Source: Tuctoria greenei
Lineage: Eukaryota; Streptophyta; Magnoliopsida; Poales; Poaceae
Length of the DNA stretch: 64,000 bases
Assembly (NCBI GenBank): GCA_036927565.1
Contig: JAYESD010000004.1
Location: 162,103,697-162,167,696, forward strand
Reading direction: 5' to 3'
Numbering within the stretch: position 1 is the first letter of the stretch; each line of letters opens with the position of its first letter. The translations under genes and the position numbers were made by a program. Shown piece after piece: positions 31,917 through 43,594 of this stretch. The notes beneath the pieces were generated by a model. That model made no database searches, was not told the origin of the DNA, and saw only the letters and a list, made by a program, of their open reading frames with translations.

Positions 31917-33539
31917 TGTGAGACCTATGTGTGCTGAATACATTGGCTTTGACAATAAAAGTTTTGATTGCTGCCATAACATCTTTTTAGCAAGGTCTGA
32001 CTTTAGCTTTGGCATGTCTTTATTAAGCTCCGATATGTTTTTTCTAGGTCCAACATATGTTGGTAAGCTCCGTCGCTAGGTTGTACTAGCTTTGGTAAGC
32101 TCCGGCTCAAGCTCCGGTTACCTTTGGCAAGGTTTGGAGCTTGATCGCAATGTTCCTGTTTTTACTGTGAAATGTTTCGAACTTGCTTTACATTGTTGGA
32201 AAGGTTGCTAAGTATCATTTTACTAAGTTTTTGGTGTGCTTTGGAAGTTATGGTTGATATCATTTTTCTATGTTTTTCAACATGCTTATGTGAGGTGCTC
32301 AGGTAAGATGTTAAAGTTTCGGAACTAACGAGAGTCAAGTCGAGGACTTGTGCTCGAAAGTATTGGTTGTTTATTCATGTGCAGGTGTTGCTTGAGTTTA
32401 AGACATGTCTGGTGACGGGATCCATTGAACTAGTCTTAGGGAGAAGATGAGGTTCAACAACCAAGTTCGGGAGGAATTGTGGTTGAGTTGATCGGGAGGT
32501 TGTGCAGCATGTTTGAATCAAGAACAATGCATAAGAAGGTATCGTGGACGTCGTTGGAAGATGTTTGCACGTATGAAAGGAGTGTATGGACGTGGATACA
32601 TGGTTCCGAGGCGTGAAGAAGAGATTTAGACATAAAGAATTGGTCGGAAAGGTCCAACCGACTAGGTTATGTACTCATGCTGCGGCTGAGTCGTGTTTGA
32701 CTCAAATATGGAAAGATTTGAGTTGGTTATGATAGGATCTTGTGTGGGTCACGAATTTGAGTTGTTTTAGGAATGTGGGATACGTTCCTAAGGTGTTTGG
32801 AAGTCTTAAGATTGTTTCTATCTGCGTATAGAAGAGTCACAAGCAGTTATGGAAAGTTTCGATTCGTGAACGGAGTAGGCTTACAGTCCTAGTTGAGATT
32901 GGGTTGGCCTAAGGGCTGGTTATATAAGCAAGTACGGCCAGAGCTTGTGGTGCACGACTTTGAGGCTGTTCCTCTTATGTTCTATTGAATAAAATTCTTA
33001 GTTAAAAGGAACTTTGGTGCCTTGTTCGTCCGACTTGTTCCAGACAAGTTTTTCTCGTCGAGTTTTATGCAGAGCACTACCTTTCTTTGGTGGTTTTATA
33101 ATAACTCATGTTTTACAGACCCAATTGATGCGATTCTTTTTTGGGTTGTATTCACAACTTGGTTATCTATCATTTTTCAAAATTTCACGGTCATTGGATT
33201 TGTGGTTTCTTATCTACACGAGTTTCTTTGCAGCGTTCCAGAACTGTTTTTCTCGGGTAGGACAGAATCACCTTTGTTCGATCTTTCAATCGTAACTTGA
33301 GTTTCTCTCGATGGATTTGAGTGATTCTTGTTGTGTCATCTTCGTGACTTGATTCTCTCTGATATCTATCACCTTTGTCACGATGAAACACGTTTATATT
33401 AGTCTCACACACAATTTCTTTAACAAATCGTTTTTCTGCCGAAGGGGTTGGGATTTAATTGTTTCCGCTGCGTACGATTTTTAAATCTACCATTTACACC
33501 CCCCCTATGGTAGATTTTCACGTGCTCTTCGATTGTACA
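31917..33539 (+). mobile_element. SireA 3' LTR (LTR-d)
   Basis: It begins TGTGAGACCTATGTGTGC and ends CGATTGTACA, followed by GTTTG at 33540-33544, which equals 14087-14091. Its early bases share with LTR-a the absence of the 19-base insertion. The TATA box is at 32921-32928. Confidence 0.92.
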
Positions 33540-33544
33540 GTTTG

Positions 33545-33589
33545 TTATCAATCATCCAAAACTAACAAGGGATTGCCTAGATTCACTTT
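33545..33589 (-). mobile_element. Copia C1 5' LTR, start fragment
   Basis: The minus strand opens TGAAAGTGAATCTAGGC at 33589, a common grass Copia LTR start. The block continues the LTR interrupted at 14091. Beyond it, family L internal sequence begins at 33590. Confidence 0.75.
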
Positions 33590-34112
33590 CAGGACTTAGC
33601 TTTTGCTACCCACAATTTCCAAGTTTCAGCCAAGAATATTCTAGGCCAATAAACCCAATACGTGGAGAATACTAAGTTGTATGCAAGGGATTAGAGAAAT
33701 AAAATAGAGCAACTATTCATCATTTCAATTTATGCAAAATAAAAATATTCTTACCGACATCCTTTATTTTATCAACCTAACCTATACTACATTATTAATT
33801 TTTATAGGTACAAATGTGGCAGAAAGAAAGAAATAAAATAAAGGAATGCAAATGGAGTGTGATATAATTTACCTTAATTGGGGGTCCTCCCCTAAACTTG
33901 TTCTTGGTCAAGGTCCACGATAGGGGCTAAAACCCTAATGACGGATGTAGTCCATGATGTTGGCCTATCCTTGTTGCAGCGTGGCTTTGGCATTTGAGGG
34001 TTGAGTGTTGATGTTGAGTTGCCTTCCATGGGTTCTATAAGTGCAGTTGAAGAGTGTTGTTGATGTTGCTCATCCGCACCTCAAGATTTCCATATGTTGG
34101 ATGTACCTTGTT

Positions 34113-34580
34113 ATTCCTTGGCTAAGGTAATGATAACCTTTAGGTAGAAAGGAATGGCATGCACCAATATGTGTTGAGTGTGTTCTATCATTCGTCGGCT
34201 AAGGTGTAACATTCCTTTTTTCCACAAAGGAATAACTTGTACCCATCATGTATTGGGTGTGATCTGTCATTCCTTGGCTAAGATAATGATAACCTTTAGC
34301 CACAAAGGAGTGACAAGTACCCAACATGTGTTCAGAATGATCCATTGTTCCTTGGCTGAGGTATAATATACCTATAGCCACAAAAGGATGACGTGCACTC
34401 AACAGGGGTTGAGTGTGATCCATTGTTCCTTGACTAAGGTATAAAAACCTTCTAGCCACATAGGAACAACTTGCACCCAATATACATTGGATGTGATGTT
34501 GTCATTCCTTGGTTAAGGTACATCATACATTTTAGCCACAAAGGAATAACTTACACCCAATGATGGTGGCAATCCCTTTT
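34113..34580. repeat. Hairpin-unit tandem array, copy X (6 units)
   Basis: Units start at 34113, 34190, 34269, 34347, 34425 and 34504, with a period of 77-79 bp. Each carries ATTCCTTGGCTAAGGT or a variant and the imperfect inverse ACCTTTAGCCACAAAGGAAT. Copies A and B have only three units. Confidence 0.85.
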
Positions 34581-34870
34581 AGCATGAATGAGTGCTTCGA
34601 ATAGTTGAGAGCATAATGCTCTCACATATTCGTAGCAGCTCATTGGTTGCTAATGGAGGGTTTCCATGTCAAATCCCCGACCTCGTATAATTATGATCGA
34701 CCTCCAGGCTTAGTTTCCTATAGGTAACAACCATCCTAATTTACTCCTTGGCCAAAAGATGTTGAAATGGAATCCTGCAAACTTCTCAAGATCTTTGAAT
34801 TCCTATATAGTAATATTACTCCTGCAAACTTCTCCTCTATGATAGAGAGGGATGGTTAGCTCCCGATACT

Positions 34871-34917
34871 TGTACAAATGAATTTTCGGGTTCGGTAACC
34901 CAATCTCCATTTGTACG
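34871..34917. repeat. GTACAAATG hairpin in copy X
   Basis: The arms TGTACAAATG (34871-34880) and CATTTGTACG (34908-34917) pair over 9 bases. The same place in copy B (40136-40181) has different arm bases that still pair. Confidence 0.6.
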
Positions 34918-36519
34918 TATGGGGAAGAACAAAATCAAAGATGCACTAGCGTCAATTTCAAGTGTATTCATGAACAATGTATTTATTCATTGATAAGTGT
35001 GGGGCTTTATGGATAAATCAATTTCAACATTTTCTAAAGCTCCTACTCATAACAATGCAAGTGATATAAATACACTATAAGGATCCCTTCATCTTGTAAA
35101 GTTTCTAACCATCATAACTATTTACACAAGAGCAAATGTTATCTTTTAGATCATGGCAAACAAAATTCTCAATTTTATGCTCCTGAACTTTTCTAGGAAT
35201 TTGAAATTTAGTGATCCATGCATGAATGAGTTTCAAATCAAAATAACTATTCCTAGGTTGCTACATACCAATTCAACCATTAAGTCATTACATAAGCATT
35301 ACCCAGGCAAAAAATGTCTAAGTCAATTTTAGCAATGCTTATGAAATTCTAGGTACTTTTTTAAAATTTATTCCGGAGTGAGGTGACATTCCTTTTTGAA
35401 GAATAAAAAAGAGCAATGCCCACACTTACTCTCATGATGATGCATAAGAATTCAATGAGGATAAGATGTAAACCTTCCTTACCAATGTAAGCAAAAATCA
35501 TAGAATCCTAATGCAATTCAAAAGATGGAAAATTTTGAACTCGTACCTCAATTGAAGATCGGTCCGGGTTGAAAGTCGTAGTGTGAGAAACTCACGACCA
35601 TGGATTTTGGTGTAGCCTTTATGTTCAATGTCTCCTGCCAAATTGAGGTTGGATTGGAATGAGCTTCATCTTGCTCCTTCATTGGGCCACCATCTTGAGC
35701 ATTCCTCCACCATGAACTCAAAATGTCATCGATGGAGGGATATGCGCTTGATGAGGAATTCCAGCCTCTTTACAAATTTTGTCCTGACTGCACTAAAATC
35801 AAGAACAAACAAAACAACTCGAAAATGAGTTACGTTAGCTCAAAAGCATGTTGTACCCATTGTCTAATTGTTTTGCTCAACCTGAAACAACTTGCAAACG
35901 CATTGAATATTAGGAGAAATATTTTTTATTTAAATTATGAAGATGAATTTCAGTGGTTATGCCACAGGTTCATATCCAAATAAATATATTTCCTAATTCA
36001 AAATTTTAGTTTTATGATGGTTGGAAATTTTACTTTCCAACATGCATGTGTGGAAATTCAAACATGCTAAATGCAAATGCAAGATTTGTTGCAATTGAAA
36101 AATCAAATATGAGATAACTACCAATTAACCCATTGGCAAGGGCTCACCAAATTTTTGAAGTCCAATTAGTGGGACTTACCTCTGTCCTATTTAATATGAT
36201 GATTTGTTGTCCAATCCCAGAGTTGAAGATGTGGACAACTTTTATTTCTTAACATGCCAAAATTACTTTGGTTGTCATTTGGACAAGTGGGCCACATGGT
36301 GGCCCTAGCCTGTGTCATCTTGATGAAGACATGATGTAGTGGCGGCTTTTCTCTCTTGAAGATATTGTTTTAAGAGCATGGTGATGCTTTTCCTTCTTTA
36401 GGGGTGCCACATCGACCTTTTTGATGTTCCTTTGAGTTAACCCATACTTTGATCATGGATCAAAGACTTTGTTGAGCATGATGACTGTTGATAGTTCTTA
36501 AGAAACACCAACAAATCAT

Positions 36520-36536
36520 CCCCGATAACGGCGCCA
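36520..36536 (-). promoter_or_regulatory. Primer binding site of family L (tRNA-Asp type)
   Basis: The minus strand reads TGGCGCCGTTATCGGGG, complementary to a tRNA-Asp 3' end, as in Athila-like plant Gypsy elements. Four bases separate it from the LTR start at 36541. Confidence 0.8.
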
Positions 36537-36540
36537 GAAA

Positions 36541-38034
36541 TGCTTGTTGACGTTTCTTAACGTCACAGATCATCTCTAGTAAGAGATGAGATCCGCAAGC
36601 ACATGGAAACTGTCATGTAGCATTTCACCCAAGAGTATGCCTAGGAGTATCGTATTTATCCCAAAGGAAGGTAATCGAGTAAAGTAAACACTACTCTTAT
36701 GATCAAGCTATGGGATACTAATCAATTATCAAGACAGGGTAAGTTGATAATATATGGGAAGTGTGACACACACCTAAGCAATCTATTCTAAAGGGTAGAT
36801 GGGTCCTAATGGAGGTTAGACTAAGAGTTAGGGAGTTGCTCCTACAATGCTTCAAATATACATATACATAGCCTAGGTTAGATACTAACGATCATGTCAA
36901 TTGTGAGTACTTATGCTAAGTTGTTCAACATATCGAGAACGGGTTTACCCCTAGCAATACTAGGATGATTCCCACCAAGATACTGTGGCATAGCCGAACG
37001 TGGAGGATTACAAAGGGCAGATAGGGCTGTCACCACCTACTGCCTACCTCTTCAATCTGTGTGTCTACGAGACGTCCAATGCTACTTAACTACCCTAGCA
37101 CCATGCTAGCATATTAAGTAAATACCTTAGGAGCCATGGCACAAGCTATCTTAAGGCAACGAACTAAATCATTGTTGAACCAATGTTGATACATAGCATA
37201 AGTTATTCATATTAACATGATCATATCATAATTGTAGTGTTTGTGATGATAGATTAAGAGTGATATGGCATAATAATAAAGACTACTCCTACCACATACA
37301 TGGAATCCACAATCAAACAAGAAACGCTTCATCCAAGTATATGAACAAAAAGAAGACTAAAGATAATATCTTTATTATGCATAATGTCACAAATATAAGA
37401 AAAGATACATGAGCCATAACTTTCCCAACTTGGACATGGTACTAGAGACTCTCCTCCCTATAGCCTAACTCCACTAAGGACTAAGAGAACTAGTGTATAC
37501 AATAGAATGATGCTCAAGTGGTGTGTGTCGTAGTGAGGAGTGAGGCGTCCTATTTATAGCTTGGATAAGGGTCGGTTCCCGCCACCAAAAGTGCGCGAAT
37601 CGGTCACCACTGACTTCTTCAAGTCGGGAGGAGACAACACATGGCATCTGACTGAATTTGGCGCTACTACCAGGTCGGCTGACTAGGGAGGTCGGCCGAC
37701 CTGGTCAGGGCTCTGTTGGAGTTGTGCTTTCTCTAGGTCTCTGCCAGTTGGGTTCCACTTACTAATATAGGGTGTATACCGTTGGATGACCTTAGATACT
37801 TCTATTTGTGGGCCATTTGATCCATGTGGTGCCACATGTCGACGCTTGATTGGCTTGGATGATATTTTATAGAATCCATATCCCTGTTTCACTTTAATTC
37901 TCTATAAAATACCTGCATGCACCAATTTCTCCAAGTACAAGTGGAAATAGGTTAAATAGAAAGGTGATGTGTGCAAGAATTGATATTTCCTTCACATAAT
38001 CGATTTATATTGATGGCTGAAATTGGTATATAAC
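36541..38034 (-). mobile_element. Family L LTR 2
   Basis: It begins TGCTTGTTGACG at 36541, next to the primer site of copy X on its left. Its right end runs into copy B internal DNA at 38034, where the last LTR bases and the polypurine tract are deleted. It therefore serves as 5' LTR of copy X and as 3' LTR of copy B. From 37080 it is a near copy of 1-963. The TATA box is at 37551-37558 on the minus strand. Confidence 0.8.
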
Positions 38035-38608
38035 CTTTGCTCGTCTCGAGCAAAGTCTAGACTTTAGGTTGATGATCAGGAGTTGCTACTATGTTCTACT
38101 TTACAAAAGTACCATGTGCACAACAAAATACTCTACCTAGTATTGCAAAAATTGGCACGGTAGTTCACCCATCCTAAGTCATTATGGGGCTTATGCCTTC
38201 TATTCATGGGTGGTTGAAAGATAAAACAGAAAATGGAGCACACATACCCTAGAGATCAAGTTCCACTCAAATTTCGGAGAGCTCAATTTAGATTTGAAGT
38301 ACCTCGAATTGATTCTCTCAATCACTCCTTTGTGTGCAGTGGAAATATATCCTCACCAAGGCATTTTGCCTATACTCATCCTACCACAAAATAAGGCTTG
38401 TATGTGGAGCTTGGTAGGGAATATAGTAGGCATATTTGCAACACATAATATTGCTAAGTCAAAAAATCAATCCTTAGGAGAAATCAATTCAAAACTATTT
38501 GATTCAAGACTTGTGCATGTGTGATGGAGTGGAAATGGATGTGGATATTTGAGATGACTCCTTTTGTGTGGACTCTCTTATTTTTCAGGGATGAAACATG
38601 GCTACTTA

Positions 38609-38640
<32 letters not shown>

Positions 38641-40589
38641 CTCGTGCTTTGATGTAAGCATGTATTTTTTCTTTTTTTTCTTCTTTTATTGTGTAGCCAT
38701 GTTGTCTACTTCCTTTTTATGCAAAAAATTTTGGCGAGAGTACTTAAGCATGAAGGGTATGGATTTTCTCTTTTTACTGTGGAAGGATGGTATGATGGGA
38801 TTTTGCTTACTTCTAGTGTAGATGTATAGAATACGCAAGTGAAGTCTTGAATTCAAAAAGTAATGAATGAAATCTCACATAGGTCTATACTAGTTTGACA
38901 AAGCTCAATGTGAAGACAACTAACATATGCATAAGGTCTAACAATGTAATGTATCATATGGCTTTGGTTGGTATTTTCAATCGAATGAGAGTAACTTAAA
39001 TCTCTTTAAAATTTCTCCAGAAATCTAAGTTTCACTTTCAAACTAGGAATAACAGCCCTATCACTATATCATATCTCGCAACAGCTTAGAACTGGATTAA
39101 GCTTTTGCTACAAACAATTTCTAAATCAAGGCAAAAGTAATTCTAGCCAATGAAAGCAATATTTTGTAGAGTAGTAAGTTGTAAACTAGGGACTTAGGAA
39201 AAATAAAACATAGCAACTACTCATCATTTCGTCTATGTGAATTCCAAATCATTCTTACCACACATCTTTTATTTTATTTTGAAAGCAAATCTACTCTATT
39301 TTTTTAAAGTTTTTTATATGAAAGGTAGATGATGGGTGAATGGAAATAAATATGCAAGGGGTGTGATACAAGTTACCTCAAGTGGGGGTCCTCCCCCAAG
39401 CTTGTTCTCGGTCAAGGTATGCTAGAGGGGTTGAAACCGTAATGGCGGAGGCAGGCCATGAAGTTGGCCTATCCTTGTCGCATCATGGGTTAGGCATTGG
39501 AGGCTTAAGTGTCGATGTTGGGCTGCCTCCCATGGGTTTCATGAGTGTGGTCGAGGAGAGTGTTGTCGATGCCGCTCATTCACACCTCAAGGTCTCCCAT
39601 ATGTCGGGTTTCGTCCTTTATTCCTTCACTAAGGTCATGATAACATTTAGCCACAGAGGAATAAGGTGCATCCATCATTTTTCGGGTGTTATCCGCCATT
39701 CCTTGGCTAAGGTAAAAATAACCTCGAGCCACCAAGGAATAACATGCACCCAATAGGTGTTAGGTGCGATCTATCGTTCCTTTGCTTAAGGTTAAAATAA
39801 CCATTAGCCACAGAGGAACAATGTGCACCCAATGATGGTGGCAATTCCCTTGAGCTTGAATGGGTGCTTAGAATATTCAAAGCATAGAGATCCCACTTAT
39901 TCATGGCACCCCATTGGTCGCTCGTGGAAGGTTTCCATGTCAAACCTCTAGCCTTGTAAAGCTATGATTGGCCCTCGAGATTAAATCCCAACAGGTTTCA
40001 AGCATGCTTGGTTACTCATTGGCCAAGAGATGTTGAAATAGTACCTCCAAATTGACTTCTTTTATGCCTACATACAAATACTACTCTTGCAAGCTTCCCC
40101 TCTTTGATAGAGAGGGATGGTTAGCTCCCGACACCTGTACAACTGAAAGTCCGGGTCGAATGAAAGAATTTCAATTGTACATCCCGGGAAGAAAAACAAC
40201 AAAGATATATTGGGTTCAAATTCGGGTGCATCCATAAACATTGTGTTGTTCATTGATATAGGAGTGGGGATTTATAAATAAACCAATTTGCACTTTTTTA
40301 AAGCTCCTACTCATAGCATGCAAGTGATAGATGTACACTATATTGATTCCTTCATCTTTAAAATTTTCTAACCATCTTTACTTTTCAAAAGAGCAAATAT
40401 TTATTATTTGGATTATCGAAAACAATATTCTCAATTTTATCCTCATGATCATTTTTAATTTCTTGCCTAGGAATTTGAAATTTAGTGATCCATGCATGAA
40501 TGAGTTTCAAATAAAAATTAGGGACATCACTATTCCTAGGTTGTCAAATACCAATTTAACCATTTAGTCATTCCATAAGCATTATTTTC
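37080..40589 (+). repeat. Direct repeat, right copy (partner 1-3540)
   Basis: Partner of 1-3540 in the same orientation, about 97-98% identical by eye. Homology ends at 40589, inside otherwise continuous internal DNA, so the break belongs to the left copy. Confidence 0.9.
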
Positions 40590-42897
40590 TAAATCTAGGC
40601 AGAAAATGTTTAAGTCAATTTCAATAATGCTTATGAAATTCTAGGTACTTGTTTAAATTTATTCCCAAGTAAGGTGACATTCCTTTTGAAAAATCAAAGA
40701 GCAATTCCAACACTTACTCTCGTGAGGGTGCATAAGAATTGAATGATGAGGAGGTGTAAACCTTCCTCGTTCATGCAAGAAAAAATCATCCGATCCTAAT
40801 GCAATTCAAATGACGAAAGATTTTAAACTCATACCTCAATTGAAGAGCAGTACAAGTTGAAGGTCATTGTTTGAGAATTTCAGTACCATGGATTTTAGTA
40901 TAGCCTTCATGTTCGATGCCTTTTGCCAAGTTGAGGTTGGAGTTGAATGAGCTTCATCTTGCTCCTCCATGGGACCATCATCTTGAGCATTCCTCCACCA
41001 TGAACTCAAAATGAGATTGGTGGAGGCATATGCGCTTGAATCCTCCCGATGGTGTGTTGGGCTTGATGAGGCCTTCCAACCTCTTTACAGGTTTCCTTCT
41101 GGGTGTATTAAAATCAAGAACAAACAAAACAACTCAAAAACGGGTTACGTTGCTCAAAAGCAAATTGAACCCTTTGTCAAATTGTTTTGCCCAACTTGAG
41201 ACAACTTGCAAATGCAATGAGAATTAAGGGAAATATTTTTGGTTTGAATTAGGAAGATGAATTCAAGTGGTTATGCCCAAAGTTTATATCCAAAAAATTT
41301 ATTTCCTAAGTCAAAATTTTAATTTTATGTTGATTGGAGATTTTACCTTCCAACATGCAAGTGTGAAAATTCAAATATCATACAAATGCAAGGGCTGATG
41401 GAAATTTTCAAATATGCAATTTAGAAAATCAAATATGATATAACTACCGGTTAACCTATTGGCAAGGACTCATCGATTTTTTGAAGTTCGATGAGCAAGA
41501 CATACATCTGTCCTGTTTAGCTTGATGATGTGTCATCTATGCCCGAAGATGAAGGCATGGATGACTTCCCTTGTTGGCAAGCCAAACCTCCTTTGGCTGA
41601 CATATGGACAAGTGGGGCACGTAGTGGTCCCGTTCTCATCGTCACCTTGATGAAGACTTGTTGATGTTGTGATGATTTTTCTTTAAAGATATCATTTCAT
41701 GAACCAGGTGAGGCTCGTCCCTCTTTCGCCATTCCTTTGTTGGCAGCTTAGTGGACTTGCGCCATTTGGTTGACCATGGATTCCTCATCTTCTTGGAATG
41801 TCACTATGGATGATATGACGGAGTCTCCTCATTCCTAATGAAGGCAAATGAAGATGCCCACTTAAGGGTGTGGTGTTTCGACCTTCAAGATATTCTTTTT
41901 ATTCAACCCATGCTTGATCTAGTACCAAGAGGCTTCCTTGGGCATAATGACATGTGGACTCCACAATTAAACAAGAAACACTTCATCCATAGTGTTGTTT
42001 TTCCCAAAGTTGCATGGGTTTGGTCGAAGTGTAGGGTTCAACAAGTGATTGTGGAACCCTTCGATCTTGACTTCATTTCAAAGTGGTTTGTCCTTGGCCA
42101 AATGCTTCTTGAGTGTGTCACTGATTTCTTCTTGGCCATGGACAATATACATCAATGTAGGCTAGTTGAAGTTGAATTCGTTGGAATTCAAATTCACATA
42201 GCCTCCTTGATTGTATTGATTCCACTTTTGACCTTCTTTTTGGCGGTGGCCTTTGGAGTTATTTGGAAATGAAAGATCCTCATGGATCTTAGGGAAATAA
42301 ATCTCCAAGAATTCCATGTTGACATGGATTTTTAAAAGATATATGAATATCCATGTCCTAGATCATCCAAACACTTCTCCATTTGCTTTCATGGATCCAC
42401 CCCTTTGAATGGTGACCATCTTCTCAATTAAACTTTAATCCTTCTTCATGATGAATGAGAATAGGTCACCTCCAACTTCAGAAGGAATTTGATCACGGGC
42501 CAATGAAATCAACTCGTTGTAGGAGTGTTGGATCATGAACCAAATATCCATTCCCATGGTGAAGGAAAACCAAGATATAATCTTGGATCCTCCCCCAAAC
42601 TTTGGGGTAAATTCCTTTGGCTCCTACTTAAAGCTCGAGAATCCTCTCATAGTGGGCAACGATGTTGCCCAACGAGATGAATTTGTTGAAGAACGCCTTG
42701 AAGGACTAATGGTGTTAAGCTCTTGCATCCTCTTTTGGCTTTCCCAAACAATGGGCTAGCTAAACACTACACTATTTTCTCACACTGAAGAAAACAAAGC
42801 AAGGGTAATCCTGTCTAATAACTACTAGTACCTATAACTTAATCATAAGTGATAGCTATCCTTCACTTCTGTGCCTTCCCCAGCGACAGAACCAGAA
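38035..42897 (-). mobile_element. Family L internal region, copy B
   Basis: This 4.9-kb stretch runs from the hairpin at 38035 to a decayed primer site at 42878-42894. It contains (TC)13 at 38609-38635, three hairpin units at 39620, 39698 and 39776, and a paired GTACAA hairpin at 40136-40181. No retroviral-type motif is found. A 144-codon frame on the plus strand (41838-42272) is antisense to the element, resembles nothing I know and is not kept in copy X. The minus strand near 42590 has an AAAGTTTGGGGGAGG block, a common purine motif in such elements. Confidence 0.7.
42878..42894 (-). promoter_or_regulatory. Decayed primer binding site, copy B
   Basis: The minus strand reads TGGTTCTGTCGCTGGGG four bases from the LTR start at 42899. 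It aligns with a TGGCGCCGTCGCCGGGG-type site with mostly C-to-T changes. Confidence 0.5.
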
Positions 42898-42898
42898 A

Positions 42899-43048
42899 TG
42901 CTTGTTGGTATTTCTTAACACCACAAATCATCTGTGGTAGGAGATAAGATCCGCAAGTGCACAGAAGATATCGTTGTAGCATTTCACCTAAGAGTATTCC
43001 AAAGGGTATCGTATTTATCCCAAAGGAAGGCGGTGAAATATTGTAATA
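42899..43048 (-). mobile_element. Family L LTR 3 fragment
   Basis: It begins TGCTTGTTGGTATTTC and aligns with the first 150 or so bases of LTR 2 at roughly 75%. It is cut at 43048 by the end of CACTA2. The divergence is much greater than between LTR 1 and LTR 2, so it belongs to an older element. Confidence 0.75.
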
Positions 43049-43450
43049 ATCTACAGGAATATCGATCAATTACGTCGGCCAAAGCCAATAATTAAGGCCT
43101 AAACCAACGTAAGTAACTTAATTACGTCGGTTTTTACTTAATTACGTCAGCGATTGGCCGACGTAGCGGTTTGACGTAATTAAGCTAACTTACGTCAGCC
43201 ACCGACGTAAGTTACCTTAATTACGTCGGTCTGCAGCAGCCGACATAAGTCATGTACCAGGATGGGCCGCGGGATGGGCCGGAGTACTTACGTCGGTTGC
43301 TGCAGATCGACGTAAGTTAAGTGCTCTAACTTAGGTCGGTTGCTCCAAACCGACGTAAGTTAAGTGGTTTAACTTACGTCGCTATGGTCTGACCGACGTA
43401 AGTTAAATTGGGCTAACTTTTGTCGGCAAGGCCATAGCCGACGTAAGTAA
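43049..43450. repeat. CACTA2 terminus and subterminal repeats
   Basis: Over a dozen copies of TTACGTCGGC or its inverse follow the terminus, mirroring 7715-8119. The terminus has ATCTACAGG where CACTACAGG is expected. Confidence 0.85.
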
Positions 43451-43594
43451 AGTTTTCGATTTTTTTAAAAAAACAGAAACTGACTACCTCGCTCGATGGC
43501 AAGAACACAGAACAGACAAACATATACACAGAACAGAGCAGACTGTTTCAAAATAGTATTCAAACATCGCGAAAAACACAATTTCAGTATCGGG

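Larger units (their letters stand above)
14092..33539 (+). mobile_element. SireA, outer Sirevirus-type Copia element (contains SireB)
   Basis: LTR-a (14092-15676) and LTR-d (31917-33539) share a subfamily signature and enclose internal DNA at 15677-22128 and 31847-31916. The flanks carry the same 5 bp, GTTTG. Outside the element Copia C1 LTR sequence is continuous from 14091 to 33545. Sirevirus assignment rests on the gag sequence, the TGGTATCAGAGCC primer site, the long 3' region after pol and several AAAGGGGGAGA motifs before the 3' LTR. The first 260 or so LTR bases differ at about 24 sites (roughly 9%), older than SireB. All genes are broken. Confidence 0.93.
33590..36540 (-). mobile_element. 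Family L internal region, diverged copy X
   Basis: This aligns with 39095 to about 41700 of copy B at roughly 75-80% by eye. It shares the GGGGGTCCTCCCC block, the hairpin array and the AGAGAGGGATGGTTAGCTCCC block, and ends at a primer site beside LTR 2. On the minus strand it is the 5' end of the internal region. No gag or pol motif is seen, although this is where gag would begin, which supports a non-autonomous element. Small frames near 35628-35980 are also seen in copy B but are interrupted differently in each copy, so I do not call a gene. Confidence 0.7.

Noticed and set aside
14092..33539. Tandem LTR array from rolling or unequal recombination
   Set aside because: Two different, perfect target duplications and LTR pairing a/d and b/c show simple nesting.
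34113..34580. Possible CRISPR array because of the regular 78-bp spacing
   Set aside because: The whole unit repeats, including the would-be spacers, and the setting is a plant retroelement.
41838..42272. 144-codon plus-strand frame with a hydrophobic end
   Set aside because: It is antisense to family L, has no recognisable family and is not kept in the diverged copy X.
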